Below are positions 43,287 through 50,124 of a DNA stretch of 64,000 nt, piece after piece (position 1 is the first letter of the stretch; each line of letters begins with the position of its first letter). The position numbers were made by a program, and so were the translations under genes. The stretch is from Flavobacteriales bacterium (GTDB lineage: Bacteria; Bacteroidota; Bacteroidia; Flavobacteriales_G; JALEGO01). Where the stretch lies: contig JAHDEG010000005.1 of assembly GCA_020628935.1 (NCBI GenBank), positions 184,373-248,372 of the forward strand. The letters are read 5' to 3'. The notes beneath the pieces were generated by a model. The model saw only the letters and a list, made by a program, of their open reading frames with translations, had not been told where the DNA came from and searched no databases.

Positions 43287-43301
43287 TGCAATAGAGTTGC
43301 A
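43287..43301 (-). promoter_or_regulatory. Palindrome TGCAA-N5-TTGCA, candidate Fur-family operator
   Basis: TGCAA (43,287-43,291), TAGAG, TTGCA (43,297-43,301) forms a perfect dyad 39 bp upstream of the TonB receptor start and 5 bp after the Fur-family stop. On the minus strand the dyad sits in the TTTGCAACTC segment where the -33 box would be, so repressor binding would block transcription. It is unproven; the metal identity is not determined. Confidence 0.5.
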
Positions 43302-43306
43302 AAGTT

Positions 43307-43711
43307 TTATTTACAGGAACTACAAATACCTTTGATGACCATATTTATTTCTTCTAATTTGAAGTTCATAGGAAGCTGAACTAATGGAATACCTGTATCG
43401 GTAACACAGAAAGTTTCCTTACAATTATTACAATGGAAATGAACATGAAGATCTTCAGGGTTACACTCGCATCCTTCCAAACAGAGTGCATATTTGGTCA
43501 TTCCTGTACCGTCATCAATACTATGGATCAGTTTATTCTTCTCAAAGGTTTTAAGTGTGCGATAAAGGGTCGTCCTATCGACTTTATCGAATAAATTCTC
43601 TAGCTCCGTCAACCCAATTGCGCTATTCCTTTCCATTAACTTACGTAATACGAGTAAACGCATAGCGGTGGGCTTAACTTTGTTTTTTAATAATTTATCT
43701 TCAATTTTCAT
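43307..43711 (-). CDS. Fur-family metal-responsive regulator (Zur-like)
   Basis: 134 residues. A winged-helix N-terminus ('KPTAMRLLVLRKLMERNSAIGLTELENLFDKVDRTTLYRTLKTFEKNKLIHSI') and a dimerisation/metal domain with His-rich 'DLHVHFHCNNCKETFCV' and C-terminal 'CSSC'. The two CxxC pairs form a structural zinc site and the histidines a regulatory site, as in Zur/Fur. It heads the operon with the receptor, ICMT-like and CDF genes and most likely represses it by binding the 43,287 dyad. It lies just downstream of the tRNA-Pro terminator on the same strand. Confidence 0.9.
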   Translation of the reverse strand: MKIEDKLLKNKVKPTAMRLLVLRKLMERNSAIGLTELENLFDKVDRTTLYRTLKTFEKNKLIHSIDDGTGMTKYALCLEGCECNPEDLHVHFHCNNCKETFCVTDTGIPLVQLPMNFKLEEINMVIKGICSSCK

Positions 43712-43730
43712 TTAGAACTTCCTCAATATT

Positions 43731-43762
43731 AAAAAAGGCAAACACTTCGCAGTATTTGCCTT
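43731..43762 (-). terminator. Intrinsic terminator after the island's tRNA-Pro
   Basis: AAGGCAAA (43,735-43,742) pairs with TTTGCCTT (43,755-43,762), with an inner extension around a TCGC loop (one mismatch). On the minus strand the stem is followed by a six-T run (43,731-43,736). It lies a few bases after the tRNA 3' end and shows that the tRNA is an independent, terminated gene. Confidence 0.8.
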
Positions 43763-43766
43763 AAAA

Positions 43767-43844
43767 TGGTCGGGATGACAAGATTTGAACTTGCGACCCC
43801 CGCTCCCCCAGAGCGGTACGCTAACCGGACTGCGCCACATCCCG
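43767..43844 (-). tRNA. tRNA-Pro(GGG), intact copy carried by the island
   Basis: On the minus strand this folds as a cloverleaf: acceptor CGGGATG pairing with CATCCCG, a D arm GCGCAGTCCGGTTAGCGT, anticodon stem CCGCT/AGCGG with loop CTGGGGG (anticodon GGG, preceded by T33), T loop TTCAAAT and an encoded CCA at 43,767-43,769. It differs clearly from the split host gene in the D arm, the anticodon stem, the T arm and the encoded CCA, so it is not a recent duplicate. It reads CCC and CCT codons. It lies inside the island, between the Fur gene and the attR end. Confidence 0.95.
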
Positions 43845-43868
43845 AAATACCATTATTTTAAAGAACGT

Positions 43869-43892
43869 TTACTAGCAAACTGCTAGCAAATC
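43869..43892. repeat. Right-end TACTAGCAAA-type repeats, candidate integrase arm sites
   Basis: TTACTAGCAAAC (43,869-43,880) and TGCTAGCAAATC (43,881-43,892) are close matches to the paired repeats at 13,387-13,410. They lie 25-48 bp upstream of the island's tRNA-Pro and so overlap its likely promoter. Their presence on this side shows that the tRNA is inside the element. Confidence 0.6.
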
Positions 43893-43904
43893 TATATTTT
43901 TAGT

Positions 43905-43937
43905 TTTGTAAAGTTCTGGTTTAAAAAACTTTACAAA
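43905..43937. repeat. 11-bp inverted repeat next to attR
   Basis: TTTGTAAAGTT (43,905-43,915) and AACTTTACAAA (43,927-43,937) are exact complements with an 11-nt gap. TTTGTAAAG also appears at 13,440-13,448 just before the integrase start, so it may be a regulator or excisionase site shared by both ends. Confidence 0.45.
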
Positions 43938-43951
43938 TTATTTGTTTATGT

Positions 43952-43991
43952 CCCCCAGACGCGCACTTTAACCGGACTAAGCTACATCCCG
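43952..43991 (-). pseudogene. 5' half of the disrupted tRNA-Pro(GGG), including attR core
   Basis: On the minus strand: acceptor 5' strand CGGGATG, TA, D arm GCTTAGTCCGGTTAAAGT, then the anticodon stem-loop to CGTCTGGGGG. Positions 43,952-43,961 (CCCCCAGACG) match attL. The 3' half is 30.7 kb away at 13,228-13,272. Reading on past the core, the sequence is unrelated to a tRNA, so the host gene is not restored at this end. Confidence 0.85.
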
Positions 43992-44079
43992 AATGATAAA
44001 CAAATTTAGTGTTTTATTTTAAACTAGTGCATTGTTGCTGGGCTAAAATAATATTAACATTATGATCAACAAATACACT

Positions 44080-44110
44080 TTTGCAAATCTGAATATTTAC
44101 CGTATTTTTG
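44080..44110 (+). promoter_or_regulatory. Bacteroidota-type promoter for the E2 gene
   Basis: TTTG (44,080-44,083), a 19-nt spacer and TATTTTTG (44,103-44,110) match the phylum's -33/-7 consensus exactly. The E2 start codon at 44,131 follows 20 nt later. Confidence 0.8.
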
Positions 44111-44130
44111 CACATTATTAAAAGACAACT

Positions 44131-45489
44131 ATGGCTACAGAAGTGTTATTACCTAAAATGGGGGAAAGTGTTGCAGAGGCAACCATAACTACATGGGTTA
44201 AAAATGTAGGTGATACCATAGAAGAAGAAGAATCCTTGGTAGAGATAGCCACAGACAAGGTTGACAGTGAAGTTCCCTCACCAGCTACAGGTATAGTAAA
44301 AGAAATATTTTTTCAAGAAGGAGAAGTAGCTCAAGTAGGTGCAGTTATAGCAATTATAGATACAGGAGATGGATCAGTTGAGCCTGTGAAAACTGAAAAT
44401 ACACCATCAAATTTGGCCATTCCTGCAATAGAAAAAGTTGCAGCAAAAATTGAGTCAGGTACAGCAAAAATACAGAATGATGTATCGACAGTTGTTTCTG
44501 ATTATTCAAATACAAATCGTTTTTATTCACCATTAGTTAAGAATATAGCTTCAAAAGAAGGGATTAGCTTATCAGAACTAGAGAAAATAGTAGGTTCAGG
44601 TAAAGAAGGTCGAGTTACTAAAAAAGATATCTTAAACTACATAGATAATCGCGAAAGTGATAATTCAAGTAACGAAGTTAGGGCAGAAACTATTGCAAAT
44701 ACAACATCTGCACCTGTGAATAAACCAGTTGAGGTGCAAACTGCTAAAGCTCAAACTCCCTCAGTAAATTATGAGGGTAAAAATGTTGAGATTATTGAAA
44801 TGGACCGTATGAGAACATTAATCTCAGAGCATATGGTTCGTTCTAAGCATACCTCTCCACACGTCACTTCTTTCGTAGAAGCTGATGTTACTGAATTGGT
44901 GAATTGGAGAAATTCGATTAAAAATTCTTTTGCGGAGAAGGAAGGTGAAAAAATCACCTTTACGCCAATTTTTGTAGAAGCCATTGTAAAAGCATTGAAA
45001 GATTTTCCAATGGTCAATATTTCTATTGATGGAAATAAAATAATCAAGAAAAACTATATAAATATAGGTATTGCAGCTGCATTGCCGTCAGGAAATCTAA
45101 TAGTTCCGGTTATAAAAAATGCAGATTATTTAAATTTAACAGGACTTGTTAAAAGTACAAATGATCTGGTAAAAAGAGCTAGAATAAATAAACTTAAGCC
45201 TGATGAAATTCAAGACGGTACATTTACATTAACAAATGTAGGTACGTTCGGAAATTTAATGGGTACACCAATCATTAACCAGCCACAAGCTGCAATACTA
45301 GCTGTAGGATCAATTAAAAAGAAACCAGCAGTTATTGAAACACCACAAGGTGATCATATTGCAATAAGACAAATGATGTATCTCTCTTTATCATACGATC
45401 ATCGTGCAGTTGATGGCGCTCTAGGCGGTGCTTTTTTAAGAAAAGTTGCCGATTATTTAGAACAATTTGATTCTAGCAGAACTATTTAA
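44131..45489 (+). CDS. 2-oxoacid dehydrogenase E2 subunit (dihydrolipoyl acyltransferase)
   Basis: 452 residues. The N-terminal lipoyl domain carries lysine 43 in 'ATDKVDSEVPSP'. The E3/E1-binding domain is at about 135-175 ('FYSPLVKNIASKEGISLSELEKIVGSGKEGRVTKKDILNYI'). The catalytic acyltransferase domain (about 220-452) ends with 'LSYDHRAVDGALGGAFL', the active histidine near 424 and the DG pair. It transfers the acyl group to CoA in a mitochondrial-style complex. Whether it serves 2-oxoglutarate or branched-chain acids cannot be told; a single lipoyl domain is compatible with both. It is the first host gene after the island. Confidence 0.94.
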   Translation: MATEVLLPKMGESVAEATITTWVKNVGDTIEEEESLVEIATDKVDSEVPSPATGIVKEIFFQEGEVAQVGAVIAIIDTGDGSVEPVKTENTPSNLAIPAIEKVAAKIESGTAKIQNDVSTVVSDYSNTNRFYSPLVKNIASKEGISLSELEKIVGSGKEGRVTKKDILNYIDNRESDNSSNEVRAETIANTTSAPVNKPVEVQTAKAQTPSVNYEGKNVEIIEMDRMRTLISEHMVRSKHTSPHVTSFVEADVTELVNWRNSIKNSFAEKEGEKITFTPIFVEAIVKALKDFPMVNISIDGNKIIKKNYINIGIAAALPSGNLIVPVIKNADYLNLTGLVKSTNDLVKRARINKLKPDEIQDGTFTLTNVGTFGNLMGTPIINQPQAAILAVGSIKKKPAVIETPQGDHIAIRQMMYLSLSYDHRAVDGALGGAFLRKVADYLEQFDSSRTI

Positions 45490-45499
45490 AATTTACAAT

Positions 45500-48400
45500 A
45501 TGTTTAAAAACATCTACTTACTAGTAATTATAATCTCTTTTTTCTCTTTATCATCTTGGTCACAAGAGAGTTTTGCAGATCGTTTTCAGGATGCTAACCT
45601 TTCGATGGAGGACAAAAAATATAACCAAGCAGTTGAGATTTTGGAGCAATTATTAATTGAAGATCCTGATAATGCAAATTTGCAGTATCGATTAGGTGTT
45701 TGTTACTCTCATTTACCACTAAAAGATGAACTAGCGATTAAATATTTAGAAGCAGCTTCTGACAATGTCGTAAGTAATTATAATCCGATATACCATACAG
45801 AGAAAAGTGCCCCAAAAGAACTTTTCTATTACTTAGCTACAGTTTATTTAGATTTCGGAAAGCCCAAAGACGCAATAGAAAACTATGAATTATTTTTATC
45901 TCAAGTAGGAAAAAAGCACATATTGGCAAAAAAGGCAAGGCATGGTATAGAGTCGAGTAATACTGCAATTGAAATGATGGCCGATCCTGTAGATGTTGAA
46001 GTGGAAAACCTAGGCCCTAAAATAAATTCTAAGTATGATGAACATAGTCCAGTTCTCACGCTTGACGAACAGATTATTTATTTTACTTCTCAACGTTTAA
46101 GAGTTGATAGTTCAAATGCAGATTATCTAGATGAAAACGGTGACTATTTTGAAGATATTTATACTTCTTATAAAGATGAAAATGGCGCATGGACCGACCC
46201 TGAAATATTGCCATTTAGTCGTAAAAAGTCTCATGACGCAACTTCCTTTATTAGCGCAAGTGGAAATGAATTATATATATATAGAGAAGAGCAAAATGGA
46301 ACCATATTAGAAAGTAAGTTGGTGGATAACTCTTGGTTAACACCTAAAAGATTAGGCTCCAATATTAACAGTAAAGAATTTGAAAATCACGTTTCTATTT
46401 CAAGCGATAATCAAATGTTATTTTTCTCAAGCGATCGTAAAGGTGGGCTAGGAGGAATGGATATTTATTATTGTAAACGATTACCCAACGGCTACTGGGG
46501 GTTAGCCCAAAACATTGGAGCACCAATAAACACAGAGTACGATGATCAGGCACCAAATATTCACCCTGATGGAAAAACGATGTACTTTTCTTCTAAAGGA
46601 CATAAAAATATGGGAGGATATGACATATTATATTCAGAGATTCAAGAAGATGGATCATGGTCTAAGCCTGAAAATTTAGGTTATCCAGTAAATACTACAA
46701 GTCATGAGCAGGTATTTTTCGTTTCACCTGATGGTAAACGTGGATACTACCAATCTCACGGTGTTGGTGGATATGGAAGTGGAGATATATACCTAATGAG
46801 CCTAAAACAAGCAAAGGAAACAGGACTAACTTTGCTCAAAGGAAAAATTGTATTACCTGAAGGAGCTCCTTTTCCTGACAAAATTAGAATTTTAGTAACC
46901 GATGTTGAAACGGGTAAGTTTATTGCTGAAGCAAGACCTAACCCTAGAAATGGTAGCTATGTGTTTATCATTCCTCCAGGAAAAAATTATAAACTTACTT
47001 ATGAGTTAGATGGGCAAGAATTTTATAGTGAAACAACTTTTGTCCCTTTAGGATCTGAGTATAAAGAGATCAAAAAGGAAGTAATGTTAGACCCTGTTAA
47101 GTTAGCAGCTGAACAAGATGGAGCAGTAATAGTTGAAAATAAAACTAAAGAAATCACTCCAATTTGGCAGTTAAGATTTTTTGATTCGGCCAAAAAAGTA
47201 ACAGAGGGGCAAACTGTTCAGTACTTATCAGCTAAAACAGGTAATGTACTTTATCAAGAAAAAGTAGATAATGCTGGATTCTTTAAATTTCATAAAGTCG
47301 AAAATGATGAATATATATTTAGAGTACAAAATTTAATTGATGCAGATCTTTGTGATGGAGGTGAAATTGTATTAGTAAATGGTGACAGTGATTTAGGTCA
47401 ATATAAGTTATTGGCAGATAATAATTGCGTATTTAAAAAATATACTGAAAATTCGGCTTACGTATACTATCCTTCAATAGCTAGCCCAAATTATTCTGGT
47501 GCAAAAGTTAATTACCTTGATGATAAAGGAAATTCATTATTTTCAAGTGTAGTAGATAGTAAAGGAAACTTTAGCCACTACGATTTACCAAGTTTCAGAA
47601 ATTATATAGTTAAACTTGATGGTTCAAATCACCCTTGTGCAGATGCAGTGATAACTATTAATGGAACTAAAAATGATAGAATATTTTTAATGCCAGACAA
47701 AAATAGAGATTGCTATTTTGTGCCTTCTCAGCCTAAGCAATTTAAATATGTTGGAACCGATACCTTAGCTCCAGGTGTAATTGCCAGATATTTGGCCGAA
47801 AACGGGACTACTTTATACGATGAAAAAGTAACTAATAATTCTTTTAAATATCACCTACTTTCTTCAAGTACTCCATACAGAATTAAATTATTACTTAACG
47901 ACCAAACATTATGTAAGTCGGGAGAAATGGTTTACAAATCGAATGATGGAAGTGGAATGAAACTTAAAGCTGATAACGATTGTATTTATCAAGTATATGA
48001 CATTACTGAGCCTATTAAGCCTAAAGTAGAGCAAGTGATAGCCGAGGTTAAAGAGCCTAAAACGGATGCAGAAATTAAAGAGAAATTTGAGTCTACTTTA
48101 GTACAGAATTCTGCTTCCGTGAATCAAGCAGCATACAAAACCAATTTCGGGTATAATAAAAATAGCATAAATGTGAATAGTGCTGACTTTAAGAAGTTTA
48201 TAAACGAATTGTTAGCTATTCATAACAATGGTGGTGTAATTAAACTTTCTGTAGAGTCTGGTGCATCTAAAGTACCAACATCTAGCTTTAAAAATAATGA
48301 AGACCTTGCAAGACTTAGAGCTGTTAAAGCAAAAGACCTAGTTACTCAGGTTTTAAAGTCTAAAGGAGTACCAGATGCTAAAATATCGTTTGTAAATATT

Positions 48401-48502
48401 TCATATTTGGTTCAAGGGCCAGATTATGCTAAAGATGCATATAACGTAAGACTGTACGAACCATTTCAATACGTTAAACTTTGGTCTGTAAATAATAAGT
48501 AG
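45500..48502 (+). CDS. TPR/PD40 surface protein with degenerate OmpA-like end
   Basis: 1000 residues from ATG 45,500, which gives a signal peptide 'YLLVIIISFFSLSSWSQ'; an upstream TTG at 45,467 overlaps the E2 gene. A TPR region covers about 20-165, then PD40-like strands ('EQIIYFTSQRLRVDS', 'MLFFSSDRKGGLGGMDIYY', 'KTMYFSSKGHKNMGGYDILYSE') to about 440, several carboxypeptidase-regulatory-like sandwiches, and a C-terminal domain ('NFGYNKNSINVNSADFKKFINELL') resembling an OmpA domain without the usual TD-x-x-G motif. It is a paralogue of the protein at 1,969-4,467. An envelope-attachment role is inferred. Confidence 0.82.
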   Translation: MFKNIYLLVIIISFFSLSSWSQESFADRFQDANLSMEDKKYNQAVEILEQLLIEDPDNANLQYRLGVCYSHLPLKDELAIKYLEAASDNVVSNYNPIYHTEKSAPKELFYYLATVYLDFGKPKDAIENYELFLSQVGKKHILAKKARHGIESSNTAIEMMADPVDVEVENLGPKINSKYDEHSPVLTLDEQIIYFTSQRLRVDSSNADYLDENGDYFEDIYTSYKDENGAWTDPEILPFSRKKSHDATSFISASGNELYIYREEQNGTILESKLVDNSWLTPKRLGSNINSKEFENHVSISSDNQMLFFSSDRKGGLGGMDIYYCKRLPNGYWGLAQNIGAPINTEYDDQAPNIHPDGKTMYFSSKGHKNMGGYDILYSEIQEDGSWSKPENLGYPVNTTSHEQVFFVSPDGKRGYYQSHGVGGYGSGDIYLMSLKQAKETGLTLLKGKIVLPEGAPFPDKIRILVTDVETGKFIAEARPNPRNGSYVFIIPPGKNYKLTYELDGQEFYSETTFVPLGSEYKEIKKEVMLDPVKLAAEQDGAVIVENKTKEITPIWQLRFFDSAKKVTEGQTVQYLSAKTGNVLYQEKVDNAGFFKFHKVENDEYIFRVQNLIDADLCDGGEIVLVNGDSDLGQYKLLADNNCVFKKYTENSAYVYYPSIASPNYSGAKVNYLDDKGNSLFSSVVDSKGNFSHYDLPSFRNYIVKLDGSNHPCADAVITINGTKNDRIFLMPDKNRDCYFVPSQPKQFKYVGTDTLAPGVIARYLAENGTTLYDEKVTNNSFKYHLLSSSTPYRIKLLLNDQTLCKSGEMVYKSNDGSGMKLKADNDCIYQVYDITEPIKPKVEQVIAEVKEPKTDAEIKEKFESTLVQNSASVNQAAYKTNFGYNKNSINVNSADFKKFINELLAIHNNGGVIKLSVESGASKVPTSSFKNNEDLARLRAVKAKDLVTQVLKSKGVPDAKISFVNISYLVQGPDYAKDAYNVRLYEPFQYVKLWSVNNK

Positions 48503-48504
48503 TC

Positions 48505-49296
48505 ATGAATTTAAAATTAAAAAGACCAATAGTATTTTTTGATTTAGAAGCCACTGGTGTAAATGTTGCTTCAGACAGAATTGTTGAGTATAGCTTTCTT
48601 AAGATAAATACCCAGGGAGAAAAAAAGGAATTAACTGCGAGAGTAAATCCTCAAATACCTATTCCTATAGAGTCTTCAGTTATACATGGTATATATGATG
48701 ACGATGTAAAAGACTGTTCTACATTTAAAGAACAGGCCCAGAAAATTAAAGATTTCATCAGAGATTGTGATTTAGGCGGGTTTAATTCTAATCGCTATGA
48801 TATACCATTACTTGCTGAAGAATTTTTGCGTGCAGGAGTAGATTTTACATTAGACGGAATAAATACAGTTGATGTTCAAGTAATTTTCCATAAAATGGAG
48901 CAGCGTACATTATCTGCGGCATATAAATTTTATTGTAAAAAAGAACTTGAGAATGCACATTCTGCTAATGCTGATATTGTCGCTACATATGAAGTTTTAG
49001 AAGCTCAGGTGGAAAGATATAAAGACTTAGGTAATACAGTTGAAGAGCTTACAGCTTTTTCATCAAATTCTAGAAATGTAGATTTTGCCGGCAGAATGGT
49101 TTTAAATGATGATGATGATATAGTTTTTAACTTTGGTAAGCATAGAGGTAAAAAAGTGTCTGAGATTCTTAAAAACGAACCAAGCTATTATAACTGGATG
49201 CTAAAGGGTGACTTCCCTTTGTATACCAAGAAAAAGCTAAAGGAGATTAAAGAACGATTAGGTGCTTCTAAACTTTTAGATAAATTTAACTTGTAG
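48505..49296 (+). CDS. DnaQ-like 3'-5' exonuclease with DUF3820 tail
   Basis: 263 residues. The DEDD exonuclease core shows 'IVFFDLEATGVNVASDRIVEYSFL' (Exo I with D and E), 'IPIESSVIHGIYDDDV', 'DLGGFNSNRYDIPLLAEEF' (Exo II) and 'ENAHSANADIVATYEVLEAQ' (Exo III with H and D). The C-terminal 'IVFNFGKHRGKKVSEILKNEPSYYNWM' is the DUF3820 domain found in related exonucleases. It proofreads or degrades DNA or RNA ends; the substrate is unknown. It starts 2 bp after the OmpA-like gene's stop and is probably in the same transcript. Confidence 0.9.
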   Translation: MNLKLKRPIVFFDLEATGVNVASDRIVEYSFLKINTQGEKKELTARVNPQIPIPIESSVIHGIYDDDVKDCSTFKEQAQKIKDFIRDCDLGGFNSNRYDIPLLAEEFLRAGVDFTLDGINTVDVQVIFHKMEQRTLSAAYKFYCKKELENAHSANADIVATYEVLEAQVERYKDLGNTVEELTAFSSNSRNVDFAGRMVLNDDDDIVFNFGKHRGKKVSEILKNEPSYYNWMLKGDFPLYTKKKLKEIKERLGASKLLDKFNL

Positions 49297-49305
49297 TTAA
49301 TTATT

Positions 49306-50112
49306 TTGAGTAGGGATGTCCCCTATAATTCATTTCAATTAGTAGGTAAGTACCTCAATTACTACATCAATTCTGTAGGAAAACATGGTGTGCATCCACC
49401 CTTTGTATTTGATTTTATAACCAAGGTTCTTAATAATAGGCGTAAATACGCTGAGTATAAGATTGCTAGTACCTATTTTAATAGCTTACTAAAAAATAGG
49501 TCGAGTATAACCATAGAAGACTTTGGTGCCGGCAGTAGGGTTAATACGAGTAAAAGTAGAAAGATCTGCGAAATAGCTAAAGGGTCATCTCAATCAAGAA
49601 GAAACAGCGAACTGTTTTTCAGGATTGCTAAACACTATAATTGTAGATCAGTGTTAGAGTTAGGAGCCTGTTTAGGTGTTACATCTAACTATTTATCTTT
49701 AGTGCCTAATGTAGATCATGTATTAACTGTTGAAGGATCAACCACTTTAGCTAATGTTACTAAAAGCTATTTATCCAAACAGGTTGGAAACAGTAAAATA
49801 AAAGTCGTTAATGCCCTTTTTGACGATTTTTTTGACAATTACACTCATTCAGATAATAAATATGATTTATGTGTAGTTGACGGAAATCATAAGTATTCAA
49901 GTACACTAAACTATTTTAAAAAACTTAAATCACTAACACATCAAAATTCGATCATTATTTTTGATGATATTCACTGGTCACCAGGTATGGAAATGGCTTG
50001 GAAGGAAATATCAGGTGATGATGCAGTAACATTGTCATTAGATTTTTTTCGATTCGGAATTGTATTTTTTAATGAAAAACTTACAAAACAGCATTTCTTA
50101 ATTCGTTACTAG
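49306..50112 (+). CDS. SAM-dependent methyltransferase (class I, O-methyltransferase-like)
   Basis: 268 residues starting at TTG 49,306; no ATG is available upstream before an in-frame stop. The Rossmann core is visible as 'RSVLELGACLGVTSNYLSLV' (SAM motif I), 'DHVLTVEGSTTLANVTKSYL' and 'YDLCVVDGNHKYSSTLNYFKKLKSL' (motif II-III), with 'IIIFDDIHWSPGMEMAWKEI'. The arrangement resembles class I O-methyltransferases and macrocin-type enzymes, whose substrates are catechols or sugars. The N-terminal ~60 residues are a helical lid. The function is unknown; it follows the exonuclease by 9 bp. Confidence 0.8.
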   Translation: MSRDVPYNSFQLVGKYLNYYINSVGKHGVHPPFVFDFITKVLNNRRKYAEYKIASTYFNSLLKNRSSITIEDFGAGSRVNTSKSRKICEIAKGSSQSRRNSELFFRIAKHYNCRSVLELGACLGVTSNYLSLVPNVDHVLTVEGSTTLANVTKSYLSKQVGNSKIKVVNALFDDFFDNYTHSDNKYDLCVVDGNHKYSSTLNYFKKLKSLTHQNSIIIFDDIHWSPGMEMAWKEISGDDAVTLSLDFFRFGIVFFNEKLTKQHFLIRY

Positions 50113-50124
50113 TTTAAGCTAAGA

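Larger units (their letters stand above)
13263..43961 (+). mobile_element. 30.7-kb integrated island in tRNA-Pro with integrase, defence block, virus-like module and metal operon
   Basis: The borders are defined by the 10-bp direct repeat CCCCCAGACG at 13,263-13,272 (left) and 43,952-43,961 (right), each fused to one half of the same tRNA-Pro gene. A tyrosine integrase lies immediately inside the left end and reads inward. Paired TTACTAGCAAA-type repeats lie just inside both ends and look like integrase arm sites. The island also holds a VapE-like helicase, HTH genes and an S24-family repressor, a typical regulatory and replication set for prophages and phage satellites. There is no relaxase, coupling protein or terminase in view, so self-transfer is doubtful unless the 27-35 kb module builds a particle. 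Confidence 0.85.

Noticed and set aside
43767..43991. Tandem host tRNA-Pro genes with an island that ends left of the intact one
   Set aside because: The integrase-type repeats at 43,869-43,892 and the right core at 43,952 lie on the far side of the intact tRNA, so it is within the island.
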